DNA of 64,000 nt. It comes from JBPEWY01 sp965224095 (lineage in GTDB: Bacteria; Bacteroidota; Bacteroidia; Flavobacteriales; Flavobacteriaceae). Where the stretch lies: positions 1,302,001 through 1,366,000 of the forward strand of contig OZ245039.1 in the NCBI GenBank assembly GCA_965224095.1, in the 5' to 3' direction. The notes under the pieces are model-generated. The model did no database searches. It worked only from the letters and a program-made list of their open reading frames with translations, and was not told where the DNA came from. Shown here in pieces: positions 9,801 to 19,701 of this stretch. The translations under genes were made by a program, and so were the position numbers. Numbering within the stretch: the first letter of the stretch is position 1; every line of letters begins with the position of its first letter.

Positions 9801-9828
9801 ATTAATGTTTTAATTATAAAACATTAAT
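9801..9828. promoter_or_regulatory. 28-bp perfect inverted repeat, probable asnB operator
   Basis: ATTAATGTTTTA (9801-9812), a 4-base spacer ATTA, and the exact reverse complement TAAAACATTAAT (9817-9828). It begins 36 bp upstream of asnB, immediately upstream of the -7-like box, and has no T-tract, so an operator fits better than a terminator. The rest of the 9766-10089 gene gap is very AT-rich and holds nothing else I can name, apart from a TAACTTTA box at 10071-10078 before the next gene. Confidence 0.6.
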
Positions 9829-10089
9829 GTAATAATTAATTACAAATTATAATACATAAGTTTATTTTAATTACTAATTCGAATATATGATGCTTGAAAA
9901 ATATGTTTTTTCGGTAAAAATGTAATCGTGCGGTTTTAACATGCCGTTCACTGAATTTAACAACAACTTAAGAAGAAGTATGTGTAGCTTTGAAGACATC
10001 ATATTTTAAATATGGCATTGCTAGTATAAATAACTTATTTTTTATAAAAGCTACCAAAAAAATCCAGTATTAACTTTAATTCGATCATT

Positions 10090-10629
10090 GTGAAAAAAAT
10101 TATGTACTTATTCTTGTTTGTATCCGCTGCTCTTTTTACCACGGAAATTCAGGCACAGAAATTTAGCGGACTGGATAAGAGCCCGCATGACATTAGTTAT
10201 TACAAGACTTCCAGAGGGGCTCCGCCTCTCGTAAAGGTTGTTTATGGAAGGCCGCAGTTAAAAGGCAGAAAAATAGGAAGTGAGCTTGCTCCTTATGGAA
10301 AAATTTGGCGTACCGGTGCCAATGAAGCTACCGAAGTCACCTTTTACAAAGATGTACAAGTGGGTGATAAAGCGGTAAAAGCCGGCACTTATGTATTACA
10401 CACCATTCCCGGTGAAAAAGAATGGACGGTGATCCTCAATAGCAACCTAAATGTTTGGGGAGCTTATCAATATGATAAAAATGCAGATGTTGCCAGAATA
10501 AAAGTTCCGGCGGAAACAGCGGCTGAGACTCTTGAAGCATTTTCAATAGCATTTAAAGGCACTAACAGTGGAGCCGATATGGTTTTAGGCTGGGGAACTA
10601 CCCGGATAAATATCCCTGTTAATTTATAA
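10090..10629 (+). CDS. Exported DUF2911 protein
   Basis: A 179-residue exported protein beginning at GTG (10090): MKKIMYLFLFVSAALFTTEIQAQ is a signal peptide with an AQ cleavage site. The mature part contains VKVVYGRPQLKGRKIG, WRTGANEATEVTFYKD, AGTYVLHTIPGEKEWTVILN and a final WGTTRINIPV, the recognisable layout of DUF2911, a beta-rich exported family of unknown function common in Bacteroidota. An internal ATG (10102) is possible but would shorten the positively charged n-region. A hairpin terminator follows at 10660-10691, so it is probably monocistronic. Confidence 0.85.
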   Translation: MKKIMYLFLFVSAALFTTEIQAQKFSGLDKSPHDISYYKTSRGAPPLVKVVYGRPQLKGRKIGSELAPYGKIWRTGANEATEVTFYKDVQVGDKAVKAGTYVLHTIPGEKEWTVILNSNLNVWGAYQYDKNADVARIKVPAETAAETLEAFSIAFKGTNSGADMVLGWGTTRINIPVNL

Positions 10630-10659
10630 TTGTTTTTAGTTGTTGGTTAATTATTTCAC

Positions 10660-10691
10660 AAAAGTCCCGGTTTCTTTGAATCGGGACTTTT
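10660..10691 (+). terminator. Terminator after the DUF2911 gene
   Basis: AAAAGTCCCG (10660-10669) pairs with CGGGACTTTT (10682-10691) around a 12-base loop, 31 bp after the stop codon. Confidence 0.85.
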
Positions 10692-10716
10692 AGATTACTT
10701 TTCATAATTTGAACTG

Positions 10717-11442
10717 ATGAAGTATTTTTTTTCTATTGCGCTGATTTTTCTTATAGCGAGTTGTAAAACCGATTCTTCCCTAAACGGAGCTGCTATCCTG
10801 GAGCGTTCCATAACCAAACACGACCCTCTTAACTCCTGGGAAAATGCCCTATTAAACATCCATATTCAGGAGCCCAGAGTTGGTAATCCATACCGGTATT
10901 CCATTGTTCAGTTAAGCAATGCAGAAAACAGTTTTAGACTTCAAAGAAACAGGGATCAGCACATCTCAACACATATGGTAGACAAACACGGAAACAACAC
11001 TGTTTTGCTGAATGGAAAAAGAGAATCAGACGCTCTGTTAATATCTAAATACAGGCTTGAACCGGAAAGAAATAAGACCTATCAAAAATTCTATCAAACT
11101 ATGTATGGCCTACCTATGTCGATGAATACCCTTCTGGAAAAAATTACAGATGTATCAACCGCTTCCTTTAACAACACAGATTGTTATAAAATTGAGCTTA
11201 TCCTTAAAGAAGCTGTATTTTCGGAACACTGGAATCTCTTTATTTCGAAATCGGATTACACACTTAAGGGGGTTGAAATATTTTTTCCCGAAAGGGCGGG
11301 AGCGGGAGAGCGCATATTTTTTGACGGTGAGATTAGCCTGGATAATATGTCTATTCCCAGAATACGCCATTGGTATGAACTGGAAGATCACAGCTATTCA
11401 GGGTCTGATATTATTGTTCAGGACCTTACCCTAACCCCATAA
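10717..11442 (+). CDS. Lipoprotein, DUF6503-like
   Basis: A 241-residue lipoprotein. The N-terminus MKYFFSIALIFLIASC ends in a lipobox, with lipidation predicted at Cys16. The mature domain has ILERSITKHDPLNSWENALLNI and a KLELIL/ISKSDYTLKGVEIFF pattern reminiscent of the DUF6503 family and of LolA-like beta sheets. Function unknown; the family name is tentative. Its stop lies only 7 bp from the convergent amidohydrolase gene. Not obviously linked to neighbours. Confidence 0.65.
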   Translation: MKYFFSIALIFLIASCKTDSSLNGAAILERSITKHDPLNSWENALLNIHIQEPRVGNPYRYSIVQLSNAENSFRLQRNRDQHISTHMVDKHGNNTVLLNGKRESDALLISKYRLEPERNKTYQKFYQTMYGLPMSMNTLLEKITDVSTASFNNTDCYKIELILKEAVFSEHWNLFISKSDYTLKGVEIFFPERAGAGERIFFDGEISLDNMSIPRIRHWYELEDHSYSGSDIIVQDLTLTP

Positions 11443-11449
11443 AACGGTT

Positions 11450-13066
11450 TTAGTAAACTTTTTCTCCATCAATATAGGTTGCCAGCACCTGTATTTCGGG
11501 CAATTGAGCTTCCTCCTGTTCCATAATATCTGCGCTTAACACAACAAAATCAGCGAGTTTCCCAATTTCAATACTGCCTTTTTCCAATTCTTCAAAATTG
11601 GCATATGCCGCCCAAATAGTCATTCCTTTTAAAGCGTCTTCCCGGCTTAACTTTTCCCCGGGTAAAAATCCGTTTTCCGGATACCCATCGAGGTCCTGTC
11701 GGGAGGTGGCTGCATAAAAAGTAAGTACAGGATTTACTTTCTCCACCGGAAAATCCGTTCCCAATGCGATACGCCCCGCCTGTTTTAGAAGCGTCTGGCA
11801 TGCATAGGCTCCGTGAATCCGATGAGCTCCTACTCTATCTTCCGCCCAGTACATATCGCTGGTGGCATGTGTAGGCTGAACAGAAGGGAGTGTTCCTTTG
11901 GAAAAATATTGAAAATCTTCCGGAGCCACTACCTGGGCATGTTCTATTCTCCACCGTCTTCCATGCTTTCCTTCGAGCGCTTTTTCATAGGCTCTTAGCA
12001 CTACAACATTAGCCGAATCTCCAATGGCATGTGTATTCATCTGGTATTCCGATCTTGCAATGCGGTTTGCAAGTTCGTTTATCTGATCAACCGGCGTTAC
12101 CATTGCTCCGTAGTGTCCCGGTCTATCGGAATAAGCTTCTTTTAATGTGGCTCCCCGTGAGCCTAACGCCCCATCTCCGTATACCTTAACCGATCGGACG
12201 TGTAAACGCTTTGTTTTTACAATTCCTTTAGGTAAATAGTAATCCAGGTTTTCGGGTTTATTACTTAGCATAGCATAAACCCTTATTTTTAAATCTCCTG
12301 ATTTTTGCACGCTATCTATCAACTGAATCACTGCTTTATCCAAACCGGCATCGTCAACCGTTGTAAGCCCGTTTTTCAGACATATGGCCTGAGCATCCAT
12401 CAATGCTTTCATTTGCATTTTTCTATCGGGCAGTGGAAGAATACTGTCAATTCGTTCCATCGGACCATCGATCAGAATTCCCGTAAGTTTCCCCTCTTTC
12501 TTTTCTATTTCGCCTCCTTTTGCCACTGTTTTCAAATCAATAGAAGCCAGATTAAGTGCCCTTTGATTTACCAGATACGCATGCCCGTCAACGCGTTTTA
12601 TTGCAACCGGAATATCGGGAAACAACGCATCCAGTTTCTCCCGGGTTGGAAAAGTTTTTACTTCCCAATCATTTTGATCCCATCCGCGGCCCACTATGAA
12701 ATTTGGTTTTTCCTCCCGTTCAAACTGCTGAAGTTTTTGTAATACTTCTTCAAAACTTTTCGTTCCCACTAAGTCCACAACCTGCTGATTGAGACCCAAT
12801 CCGTAAAAATGACAATGTGCATCAATGAATCCGGGGGTGATTGTTTTTTTTTCGGCATCTACTTGTTTTTCCGCTGTATATGTACCCAGAATTTCATCCG
12901 TAGTCCCTATTGCCAAAAATCTCCCGTCTTTTACTGCAAAAGCCTCTGTTGTTGTGAAGTTTTTATCAACGGTATACACCTGGGCATTAAATACAATTAA
13001 ATCGACCTTTGTTTTTCGGGAGCCACAAGCACCTATTAAAAAACAAAGAACTATAAGTTTTTTCAT
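11450..13066 (-). CDS. Amidohydrolase (YtcJ-like), lipoprotein
   Basis: A 538-residue metal-dependent hydrolase of the amidohydrolase superfamily. It starts with a lipobox signal, MKKLIVLCFLIGACGSRK, so it should be lipid-anchored outside the cytoplasm. DAHCHFYGLGL carries the first metal-ligand pair, GHAYLVNQRAL and NTHAIGDSANV supply later histidines, and LGTDFPVEKVNP carries the metal aspartate. The C-terminal segment returns to the small beta-sandwich (GSIEIGKLADFVVLSADI). YtcJ-type family members have unknown or varied substrates. Single gene; convergent with the lipoprotein gene at 10717. Confidence 0.9.
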   Translation of the reverse strand: MKKLIVLCFLIGACGSRKTKVDLIVFNAQVYTVDKNFTTTEAFAVKDGRFLAIGTTDEILGTYTAEKQVDAEKKTITPGFIDAHCHFYGLGLNQQVVDLVGTKSFEEVLQKLQQFEREEKPNFIVGRGWDQNDWEVKTFPTREKLDALFPDIPVAIKRVDGHAYLVNQRALNLASIDLKTVAKGGEIEKKEGKLTGILIDGPMERIDSILPLPDRKMQMKALMDAQAICLKNGLTTVDDAGLDKAVIQLIDSVQKSGDLKIRVYAMLSNKPENLDYYLPKGIVKTKRLHVRSVKVYGDGALGSRGATLKEAYSDRPGHYGAMVTPVDQINELANRIARSEYQMNTHAIGDSANVVVLRAYEKALEGKHGRRWRIEHAQVVAPEDFQYFSKGTLPSVQPTHATSDMYWAEDRVGAHRIHGAYACQTLLKQAGRIALGTDFPVEKVNPVLTFYAATSRQDLDGYPENGFLPGEKLSREDALKGMTIWAAYANFEELEKGSIEIGKLADFVVLSADIMEQEEAQLPEIQVLATYIDGEKVY

Positions 13067-13110
13067 GAAGGCAATTTTGGTAAATGTACAAATTTCACGA
13101 GCTCTCTATA

Positions 13111-13141
13111 AAAAAACCTGCCTGGGAAATACCAAAGCAGG
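13111..13141 (-). terminator. Terminator after the beta-barrel gene
   Basis: On the minus strand CCTGC pairs with GCAGG, with extra inner pairing (TTGG/CCAG), followed by a run of seven T. It lies 29 bp beyond the stop of the 13170-14894 gene. Confidence 0.6.
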
Positions 13142-13169
13142 AATTCATAAATAACGTTCAGACATCTGA

Positions 13170-14894
13170 CTAAAAGTCAAACTTGTATGTAGCTCCGGCC
13201 ATTACCTGAAAGCCCATCACGTTATAATGGGCCCATCGGGCATAGTTATTATTTGCTATATTATTAAGTTTCAGGAAGGCAGACAGTTGGTCATTAAACC
13301 TGTATCCCAGATGAGCGTTGGCATCAAAATAGCTTTCCAGTTCCAAAATCTGCGGAGCAACCAACAAATCAATATTCGTTAACAAATCATAACGCTTCCC
13401 CGTATAGAAAAGGTTGGCCCCCATAAACCAGTTTTCATCTATTTGATAATCGGCCAATAAAGATCCTTTTACGGCAGGCAGATTCCAGGCTTCCTGTTCC
13501 TTATCCATATTATAATCAAAAATCTCCAGATTAACTCCCAGCGAAAAATTGCGGTTAATATCCACATTGAGTTCTCCGAAAACAGAAAGGGTTTTAACAT
13601 CGTCGTATACCATCCCGAATGAATTGGCATAAGTATATCCCAGAGCCGGTTCGGCGATATTATTAGGAGTGTTAAGCCTGAACAATGCTTTGTTATTTTC
13701 GGCAATATAACTTCCTCGTAAATTATAGCTTAAATTGGAGAGCAATTTCCCCTTTATTCCCACATAGGCATCATACTGGCGATCGGTTGGAACTATATTC
13801 AATGTGGGAGAAACAAAAGGGTTTTCTTTGGTAAATTCGTAAAAACTATTGTGTTTTAATGCGCCTTCAATTCCGCCGTAGGCAATTACATATTCATCGA
13901 TAAGTCGGTACGAAGCCGTTACTTTCGGATATATAAAAAAGTTCCCGTCACTACCTTCAATATCAATTCCATAAACAAAGGAAGCACCCAGATTAAGGGT
14001 AAGGTTATCTCTAAGAACCACTAAACTCGGACTAACACCAATTTGAAAATTGCTGTATTTCAGCGGGTCGGAGGTCAGGTAATTCCGGGCAAATTCTCCT
14101 CCTATATAATCTGCCTTAACACCCAGTAAAACCAATTCATCTGCAATAGGCAATTCCATCTCGGGAGTAATTATTACGCGATTTTCTCCAGACTCAAATG
14201 AATTCCAAAACCTTCTCAGCAAAAACTCGCCTCCCTTAAAAAAAGAGTCTTTCATTTCCAGCCTCATTCCTCCGAAAGCATTGTAATACGTTTGTTTCTC
14301 TTTTCCCGTAAATATCGATTCATCCGGAAAAAGGTCTTCTGACAGTCCGTACCAATTATATATTTGATGTTGGAATCCCGCATTAGCTCCCCATTCCAAA
14401 TCTCTGTTTCGGTTGGCGTATGCTCCTTCCAGTTTGGTATTAAAAAAACTGTCGTCCAAACGTGCTCCCTCTATACCTCCCTGTGAAGAATGATGGTTTA
14501 ATCCTATGTCCAGTGTTTCATTCCTATTAATACTTCTACTGGTATACAAATCCATCATCAGTGAACTAAAGTTTCCTACGGCTAAAGAAGCATAACTGTT
14601 GTACAGCTTTTCCTTTTTAGCTTTTTGTACTACTTCGGCTTTCCCTTTTGCAGGCGTAAATGTGGAGGCAACCGGTACGGAATAAATACTGTATTCTATT
14701 TCTTTTTTTTGCGTGGTAACCGAATCGTTCAAAGTAGGTGTTTCCTTTACTTTAAAAGCATCTGAAATGGTTGGTGTATATGCTTTTACCACATTTACCA
14801 CTTGCGTTCCGATGTCTTCTCCTTCTTCCTGAGCAAAACCAAATGTTACCGATCCCAAAATTAGGGTAATTAAAATTTTAAAATGCTTTGGCAT
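13170..14894 (-). CDS. TonB-receptor-like outer-membrane beta-barrel protein
   Basis: 574 residues with a signal peptide (MPKHFKILITLILGSVTFGFAQ). After a short Lys-rich linker the protein is a long series of alternating strands ending ...NNIANNNYARWAHYNVMGFQVMAGATYKFDF, the usual C-terminal end of TonB-dependent receptor barrels. No plug domain or TonB box is recognisable and the protein is short for a full receptor, so ligand transport is uncertain. It is the second gene after the large TPR gene (46 bp gap), and the pair probably forms an envelope complex. The reader should treat it as a barrel of unknown function. Confidence 0.8.
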   Translation of the reverse strand: MPKHFKILITLILGSVTFGFAQEEGEDIGTQVVNVVKAYTPTISDAFKVKETPTLNDSVTTQKKEIEYSIYSVPVASTFTPAKGKAEVVQKAKKEKLYNSYASLAVGNFSSLMMDLYTSRSINRNETLDIGLNHHSSQGGIEGARLDDSFFNTKLEGAYANRNRDLEWGANAGFQHQIYNWYGLSEDLFPDESIFTGKEKQTYYNAFGGMRLEMKDSFFKGGEFLLRRFWNSFESGENRVIITPEMELPIADELVLLGVKADYIGGEFARNYLTSDPLKYSNFQIGVSPSLVVLRDNLTLNLGASFVYGIDIEGSDGNFFIYPKVTASYRLIDEYVIAYGGIEGALKHNSFYEFTKENPFVSPTLNIVPTDRQYDAYVGIKGKLLSNLSYNLRGSYIAENNKALFRLNTPNNIAEPALGYTYANSFGMVYDDVKTLSVFGELNVDINRNFSLGVNLEIFDYNMDKEQEAWNLPAVKGSLLADYQIDENWFMGANLFYTGKRYDLLTNIDLLVAPQILELESYFDANAHLGYRFNDQLSAFLKLNNIANNNYARWAHYNVMGFQVMAGATYKFDF

Positions 14895-14940
14895 ACTGTT
14901 CTCTATTAGGTTATTTTTTTGATTTGGAATAGTTAGCTGC

Positions 14941-17900
14941 TTAGTTATTTGGATCTACCGAAGCATTCCGCTTGGCTTCTTCGCTTTTAATTTTATTGAG
15001 TTCATACTTTGCTTCTGCCACCACTTCCGGGAATTCTGTAAAATTCTTGGTCACATTCTCCAGAATATAGGTAGCCTGGAAAGCATCGTCAAGAGCATAA
15101 AAGTTTTTTGCCATTATAATAAGTCCTTTGGCTCCGAATTCTTTATAGCCGGCATAATCTTTAGCAAGTTTCTGAACGGACTGATTGGATTTTTCATAAG
15201 CACCCTCTTTATTCTTAAAGTAAGCATCGTAATACAGTGCTTCCGCCGCCAGGGCTCCCGAGGCAATTTTGAGCACTCTGGAATAGGCTTCCCTGGCCAG
15301 GTCTTCATCGCCGGTTTGTATGGCAGCCCGGGCAATCATGATATGAGCATCGCTTTTAATCCGGTTGTCTACCTTATCATTAGCGAGTACTTTTTCGGCA
15401 TAATTTATTGTTTCAGAATAATTTTCCAATTCATAATTTGCTTTCATCAGATTAGACTGGGCAAACGTTATATTTTGTGGGAAATCGGCCTCGGTTTCCA
15501 ACCTTTTCAGGTGAGGAATAGCTTTCCTGTATGCCCTTAATCCCATATATAATTCACTCAATCTGGCCAGGGCCTGCTCGGTAAATTCGTTACGAGCTCT
15601 TTCCACTACATATTCATAATGTGGAATAGCCTTTTCTTTTTCGCTTTTCCCGTAATACAACTGTCCCAGATAAAAATGAGATTTCATTGCATGCGCCCCA
15701 TTTGGATATTGTGAAAGATAATTCTCAAATCCGCGAATAGCACCATCTGTTTTATTTTGAATGAATTGTCGTTCGGCCGATTCAAAGGAAGCATTATCCA
15801 ATTCATCTTCCGAAACATCTACAAAATCCAAGTCCTTAACCCAAGCTGCATATTCATTAACACGTCCCTGTTCCACATAAATTAATTTCGCAGTGGAAAC
15901 TGCCTGAACGGCCTCCTGCGAGCTTGGGAAATCTCTTACCACCGTTTTGAATTTCACAAGTGCTTCATCGTTATCCCCGCTATTGTAATAAATCAGCCCC
16001 TGTTTTAGTAAAGCCTTCGGAACATAAGAGCTCATCCTGTAATTTTTAATTAGGTCGTCGTATGCCTGAAGTCCTTCTGTATTCTTATTATCGCTTACAT
16101 AGGAATTCCCCAATTCGTACATTGCATCATCCCGTAATTTGGATTTGGGGTTATCTCTTATAAATTCCTGTAAACCCTTTACCTTTTGTTTATTTCGCCC
16201 CACGAAACCGTAACTCATCGCTTTTTGAAACTGTGCATAATCGGTATCCGGCCCTCCCAACGAAATAGCTTTGTTATAAGCCTCCATTGCGGGCCAGTAC
16301 TGACTATTCACGTAGTGGCTATCGCCAAGTCTTAAATAAGCATCATTTACACGGATTTTATCATCTGAAGAAGTAGCTATGTACTGCGTAAAATGATCAC
16401 TCGCCTGTTTATAATCTCTTTGCTTGAAGTATGCATATCCGAGGTTGTAATGAATGTTTTTATACTCGTCGGTTACAGAAGCTGCACTATTACCCAGAAA
16501 TTGTTTATAACCAACCAAGGCATCGTCAAAACCGTTCGACAAATAATCTGTTTCTGCCTTCCAATAGGTTGCTCTGGCGGTATATACCGGATCCTGTTGT
16601 TCTCCGAGAGAGCGTTCAAAAAACGAACCGGCTTCCCTGTAGTTTCCATCCACAAAAAGTTCCACTCCTCTATAAAAAGCTACTTTTTGATAGGTGGTTT
16701 TAGTACTGTAATCCCGGTTATTCTCCAAAAGGGCCAATGCCGCTTCATAATTCTTGGACGTAATAAACGAATCGACCAATAGTTCCTGGATTTCCTGCGT
16801 GTGACCTGATTCCGGGTATTTTTCCAAATATCCGGTTAGTACCTTGGAAACGCTTTCATACGGATTCCCTATATCGTAACTCAAACGGGCGTAATTGAGC
16901 ATAGCATCCTGTTGTATTTGCGCATTGAAATCCATTTGCGCAGCATTTCTAAATGCATTGAGGGCTTCCTGCTTTTTATCGGTTTTCAAATAGCACTCAG
17001 CCAAATGGTAATACGCATTTTGAGCCACCCCGTTATTACCACCAATGATTTTATTAAATTGGCTGATCGCGTTTTCGTAATCGCTTTGCTTGTAATATGC
17101 ATAGCCCAACTGATAGTAATCGGTATTGTTCCATCTGCCGCGCGTTCCTTTATATTCCTGCAAATACGGAATAGATTCTTCGTATTGTTCCAGGTTAAAA
17201 TAGCTTTCGCCAATAATTTTATTGAGCTGTGAGATCTCCTTTCTGTCGGCCCTTGGCAATTGTTCTTTAGCCAGTTGAATAGCCTTTTCAAAATTACCGA
17301 GCTTGAAATTCATATCAGCCTGATAGTAAGAAAGCTTTTCGTTAAAAGCTTCATCGTCCGATACCTGTTCAAAATATTCATTAGCCTGATCGTAGTTATC
17401 GCTTTGATAGGCCATATACCCTATATAGTATTTGGCCTGAGATCCGTAGGTTTCCGAGGTTACTACTTTATTTAGGTAGCGTTCGGCATCTTTGTATTTT
17501 TTACTTCGGAACAGCGCATATCCCTTATTAAAATTATATCGGTCTTTTTCAGCTCTGGCTATATTTGATTCATCAATTTTTTTATACCATTTCAAAGCAT
17601 ATCCGTACTTTCCGTTTTCAAAATAATAATCGGCCACATCCATAAAAGCCGAATTTCTTTTGGTGCTGGTAGGGTATCGGTCTACAAAATCTTCCATAAG
17701 CTTATCAGCCCCTAACTGGTTCAGTCGTACCGCGCAATTTGCTATATAATACGCACAATTAGCCTCTGTTTCCTGATCATTGGTTTGCTGTTTCACCTTG
17801 GTAAAAATAGCCTGAGACGCCTGGTATTGCTTATTGTTATAGAGATTTAGTGCTTCCTGATAATCTTTCAGTGAATGTGTATAAATGGCTGATTCCTGAG

Positions 17901-17961
17901 CACTGGTCCAGAAAAAAGTACATACGGCAAGCATGCACCCCAACATGTTTTTTCTAAGCAT
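14941..17961 (-). CDS. Large exported TPR-repeat protein
   Basis: 1006 residues with signal peptide MLRKNMLGCMLAVCTFFWTSAQ. Nearly the whole mature protein is tetratricopeptide-like helix pairs (for example YYQLGYAYYKQSDYENAISQFNKI, YYHLAECYLKTDKKQEALNAFRNA, HYNLGYAYFKQRDYKQASDHFTQY), with about 20 or more units by eye. Such solenoids are protein-interaction scaffolds; in the periplasm they often serve envelope complexes. It is the first gene of a likely two-gene operon with the beta-barrel gene downstream. No enzymatic domain is visible. Confidence 0.92.
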   Translation of the reverse strand: MLRKNMLGCMLAVCTFFWTSAQESAIYTHSLKDYQEALNLYNNKQYQASQAIFTKVKQQTNDQETEANCAYYIANCAVRLNQLGADKLMEDFVDRYPTSTKRNSAFMDVADYYFENGKYGYALKWYKKIDESNIARAEKDRYNFNKGYALFRSKKYKDAERYLNKVVTSETYGSQAKYYIGYMAYQSDNYDQANEYFEQVSDDEAFNEKLSYYQADMNFKLGNFEKAIQLAKEQLPRADRKEISQLNKIIGESYFNLEQYEESIPYLQEYKGTRGRWNNTDYYQLGYAYYKQSDYENAISQFNKIIGGNNGVAQNAYYHLAECYLKTDKKQEALNAFRNAAQMDFNAQIQQDAMLNYARLSYDIGNPYESVSKVLTGYLEKYPESGHTQEIQELLVDSFITSKNYEAALALLENNRDYSTKTTYQKVAFYRGVELFVDGNYREAGSFFERSLGEQQDPVYTARATYWKAETDYLSNGFDDALVGYKQFLGNSAASVTDEYKNIHYNLGYAYFKQRDYKQASDHFTQYIATSSDDKIRVNDAYLRLGDSHYVNSQYWPAMEAYNKAISLGGPDTDYAQFQKAMSYGFVGRNKQKVKGLQEFIRDNPKSKLRDDAMYELGNSYVSDNKNTEGLQAYDDLIKNYRMSSYVPKALLKQGLIYYNSGDNDEALVKFKTVVRDFPSSQEAVQAVSTAKLIYVEQGRVNEYAAWVKDLDFVDVSEDELDNASFESAERQFIQNKTDGAIRGFENYLSQYPNGAHAMKSHFYLGQLYYGKSEKEKAIPHYEYVVERARNEFTEQALARLSELYMGLRAYRKAIPHLKRLETEADFPQNITFAQSNLMKANYELENYSETINYAEKVLANDKVDNRIKSDAHIMIARAAIQTGDEDLAREAYSRVLKIASGALAAEALYYDAYFKNKEGAYEKSNQSVQKLAKDYAGYKEFGAKGLIIMAKNFYALDDAFQATYILENVTKNFTEFPEVVAEAKYELNKIKSEEAKRNASVDPNN

Positions 17962-18123
17962 AACCCTAAATAATTGCAGAATTTTGTGTTCTTCTATATT
18001 TCAAAGATATAACGCAGCTTTTGCCGGATAATTATGTTCTGTTAAAAAGGATTAACAACTTATTAACTTTTACAGTTTCTCAAAATCTAATTACTTCTTA
18101 CATTTATACATATTTTTTAACGT

Positions 18124-18807
18124 ATGGAGGAAACTATCTTGGAACTTAAAGATGCAGCTATTTTTCAGCGGGAAAACCTGGTGCTCAGTGAAGTGAATCT
18201 GAAGATCAATAAGGGAGATTTTGTTTATCTCATTGGAAAAACGGGCAGCGGGAAAAGCAGCCTGATGAAAACGCTTTACGGAGATCTTCCGTTAAAAAAA
18301 GGAACGGGTACCAATGTGGAATTCGATTTGCGTACGCTCCAGGAAAAAGACATTCCTTACCTGCGAAGAAAACTCGGAATTGTTTTTCAGGACTTTAAAC
18401 TACTCCCTGACCGCTCGGTTCACGATAACCTGCTTTTTGTTCTTAAAGCCACCGGTTGGAAGGAAGATGAGTCGATGAAAAAGAAAATCAATGAAGTACT
18501 GGACAAAGTGGGAATGAAAACCAAAGGGTTTAAATTCCCCCATGAGCTTTCCGGGGGAGAACAGCAACGCGTAGCTATTGCCAGAGCTTTACTGAATGAT
18601 CCTGAACTTATTCTGGCCGATGAACCCACCGGGAATCTGGATCCCCAAACCAGCGTAGAGGTCATGAAGGTATTGCAGGAGATCAACAAAAGCGGAAGAA
18701 CTATTTTGATGGCAACACATGATTATGCATTGATTTTAAAATTTCCATCCAAGACGTTAAAATGCGATGGAAGCAAAGTTTTTGAAGTGGTCCAGAAAAG
18801 CGTTTAA
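18124..18807 (+). CDS. ftsE: ABC transporter ATP-binding protein, FtsE-type
   Basis: 227-residue cytoplasmic ATPase. Walker A is GKTGSGKSS (about residues 39-47), the Q-loop is in VFQDFKLLPDRSVHDN, the signature is LSGGEQQRVAIARALL, Walker B is ELILADEPTGNLDP, and the H-loop is ATHDY. The FKLLPDRSVHDNLLFVL segment is typical of FtsE, which with FtsX controls cell-wall hydrolases at division. No ftsX lies beside it, which is common in Bacteroidota. Its stop codon abuts the ATG of the GT2 gene at 18808, so it is probably translationally linked to glycosyltransferases. Confidence 0.9.
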   Translation: MEETILELKDAAIFQRENLVLSEVNLKINKGDFVYLIGKTGSGKSSLMKTLYGDLPLKKGTGTNVEFDLRTLQEKDIPYLRRKLGIVFQDFKLLPDRSVHDNLLFVLKATGWKEDESMKKKINEVLDKVGMKTKGFKFPHELSGGEQQRVAIARALLNDPELILADEPTGNLDPQTSVEVMKVLQEINKSGRTILMATHDYALILKFPSKTLKCDGSKVFEVVQKSV

Positions 18808-19701
18808 ATGCTTTCCATTCTTATACCAACATATAACTACAACATAAAACCACTGGTTATACACCTCTGCGATGAGCTCTGTAAATTAAATGGAGCGTAT
18901 GAGATTATTGTACTGAATGATGGTGCGGACACATCGGGTTTAGAGCTAAGTGAAAATTCCGCAAAAAAGATCCGGATACTTAATAACGAAACAAACCTCG
19001 GCAGAACCATGAGCCGACAAAAACTGGCCGAAAATGCCATTTACGACCGTTTGCTTTTTCTAGACGCCGATGTTATTCCCAGGGATCCTAATTTTATAAA
19101 CCGGTATCTGAATGCACTTTCTGAAAATCCGGATATTCATGTTTTTTTTGGTGGATATAGCTATGACATTCAGACTCCCGGGCCCGGGAATCTAAGATGG
19201 TTATTTGGTAAAAAAAGAGAGGAAATCAAAGCTGAGATACGCAATAAAATGCCCTATAAAGTAATCATATCAGGCAATATGCTAATTTCCAGGGAATTGT
19301 TTTTTACCTGTAATACTCAGTTTCAACACCGTTATGGGCTTGATATGTTTTTTTCGTCACAGTTGAAACAAAATAAGGCTTCCGTACTGCACATCAATAA
19401 TCCGGTAATTCATTTAGGTATTGACGACAATGCCATTTTTCTCGACAAGACCCGCCAGGCAATCGCCACCTTGCATACCTTATACGCGACAGAACGTCTG
19501 GGAGAACATCAAATTACCTTGTTAAAATACTCGGAAGCTTTTATAAAATCCGGGTTGAAAAAACCTATTGTCTGGCTGTTTAAGTTGCTGAGAAAGCCCC
19601 TGGAAAAAAACCTCCTGTCGCAACGTCCTTCTTTACGCTACTTTGATCTGTATAAACTCGGGTATTTTTTATCACTAACAAATCCTGTTTCTCATGCCTG
19701 A
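18808..19701 (+). CDS. Glycosyltransferase family 2
   Basis: 297-residue GT-A fold enzyme expected to add a sugar to an envelope glycan on the cytoplasmic face. MLSILIPTYNYN opens the nucleotide-sugar domain, EIIVLNDGAD and RILNNETNLGRTMSRQKL follow, and LLFLDADVIP holds the metal-binding DAD-like motif (about residues 85-94). It begins directly after the ftsE stop codon and overlaps the next glycosyltransferase gene by 8 bp, so all three form one operon. The donor and acceptor sugars cannot be deduced. Confidence 0.9.
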   Translation: MLSILIPTYNYNIKPLVIHLCDELCKLNGAYEIIVLNDGADTSGLELSENSAKKIRILNNETNLGRTMSRQKLAENAIYDRLLFLDADVIPRDPNFINRYLNALSENPDIHVFFGGYSYDIQTPGPGNLRWLFGKKREEIKAEIRNKMPYKVIISGNMLISRELFFTCNTQFQHRYGLDMFFSSQLKQNKASVLHINNPVIHLGIDDNAIFLDKTRQAIATLHTLYATERLGEHQITLLKYSEAFIKSGLKKPIVWLFKLLRKPLEKNLLSQRPSLRYFDLYKLGYFLSLTNPVSHA

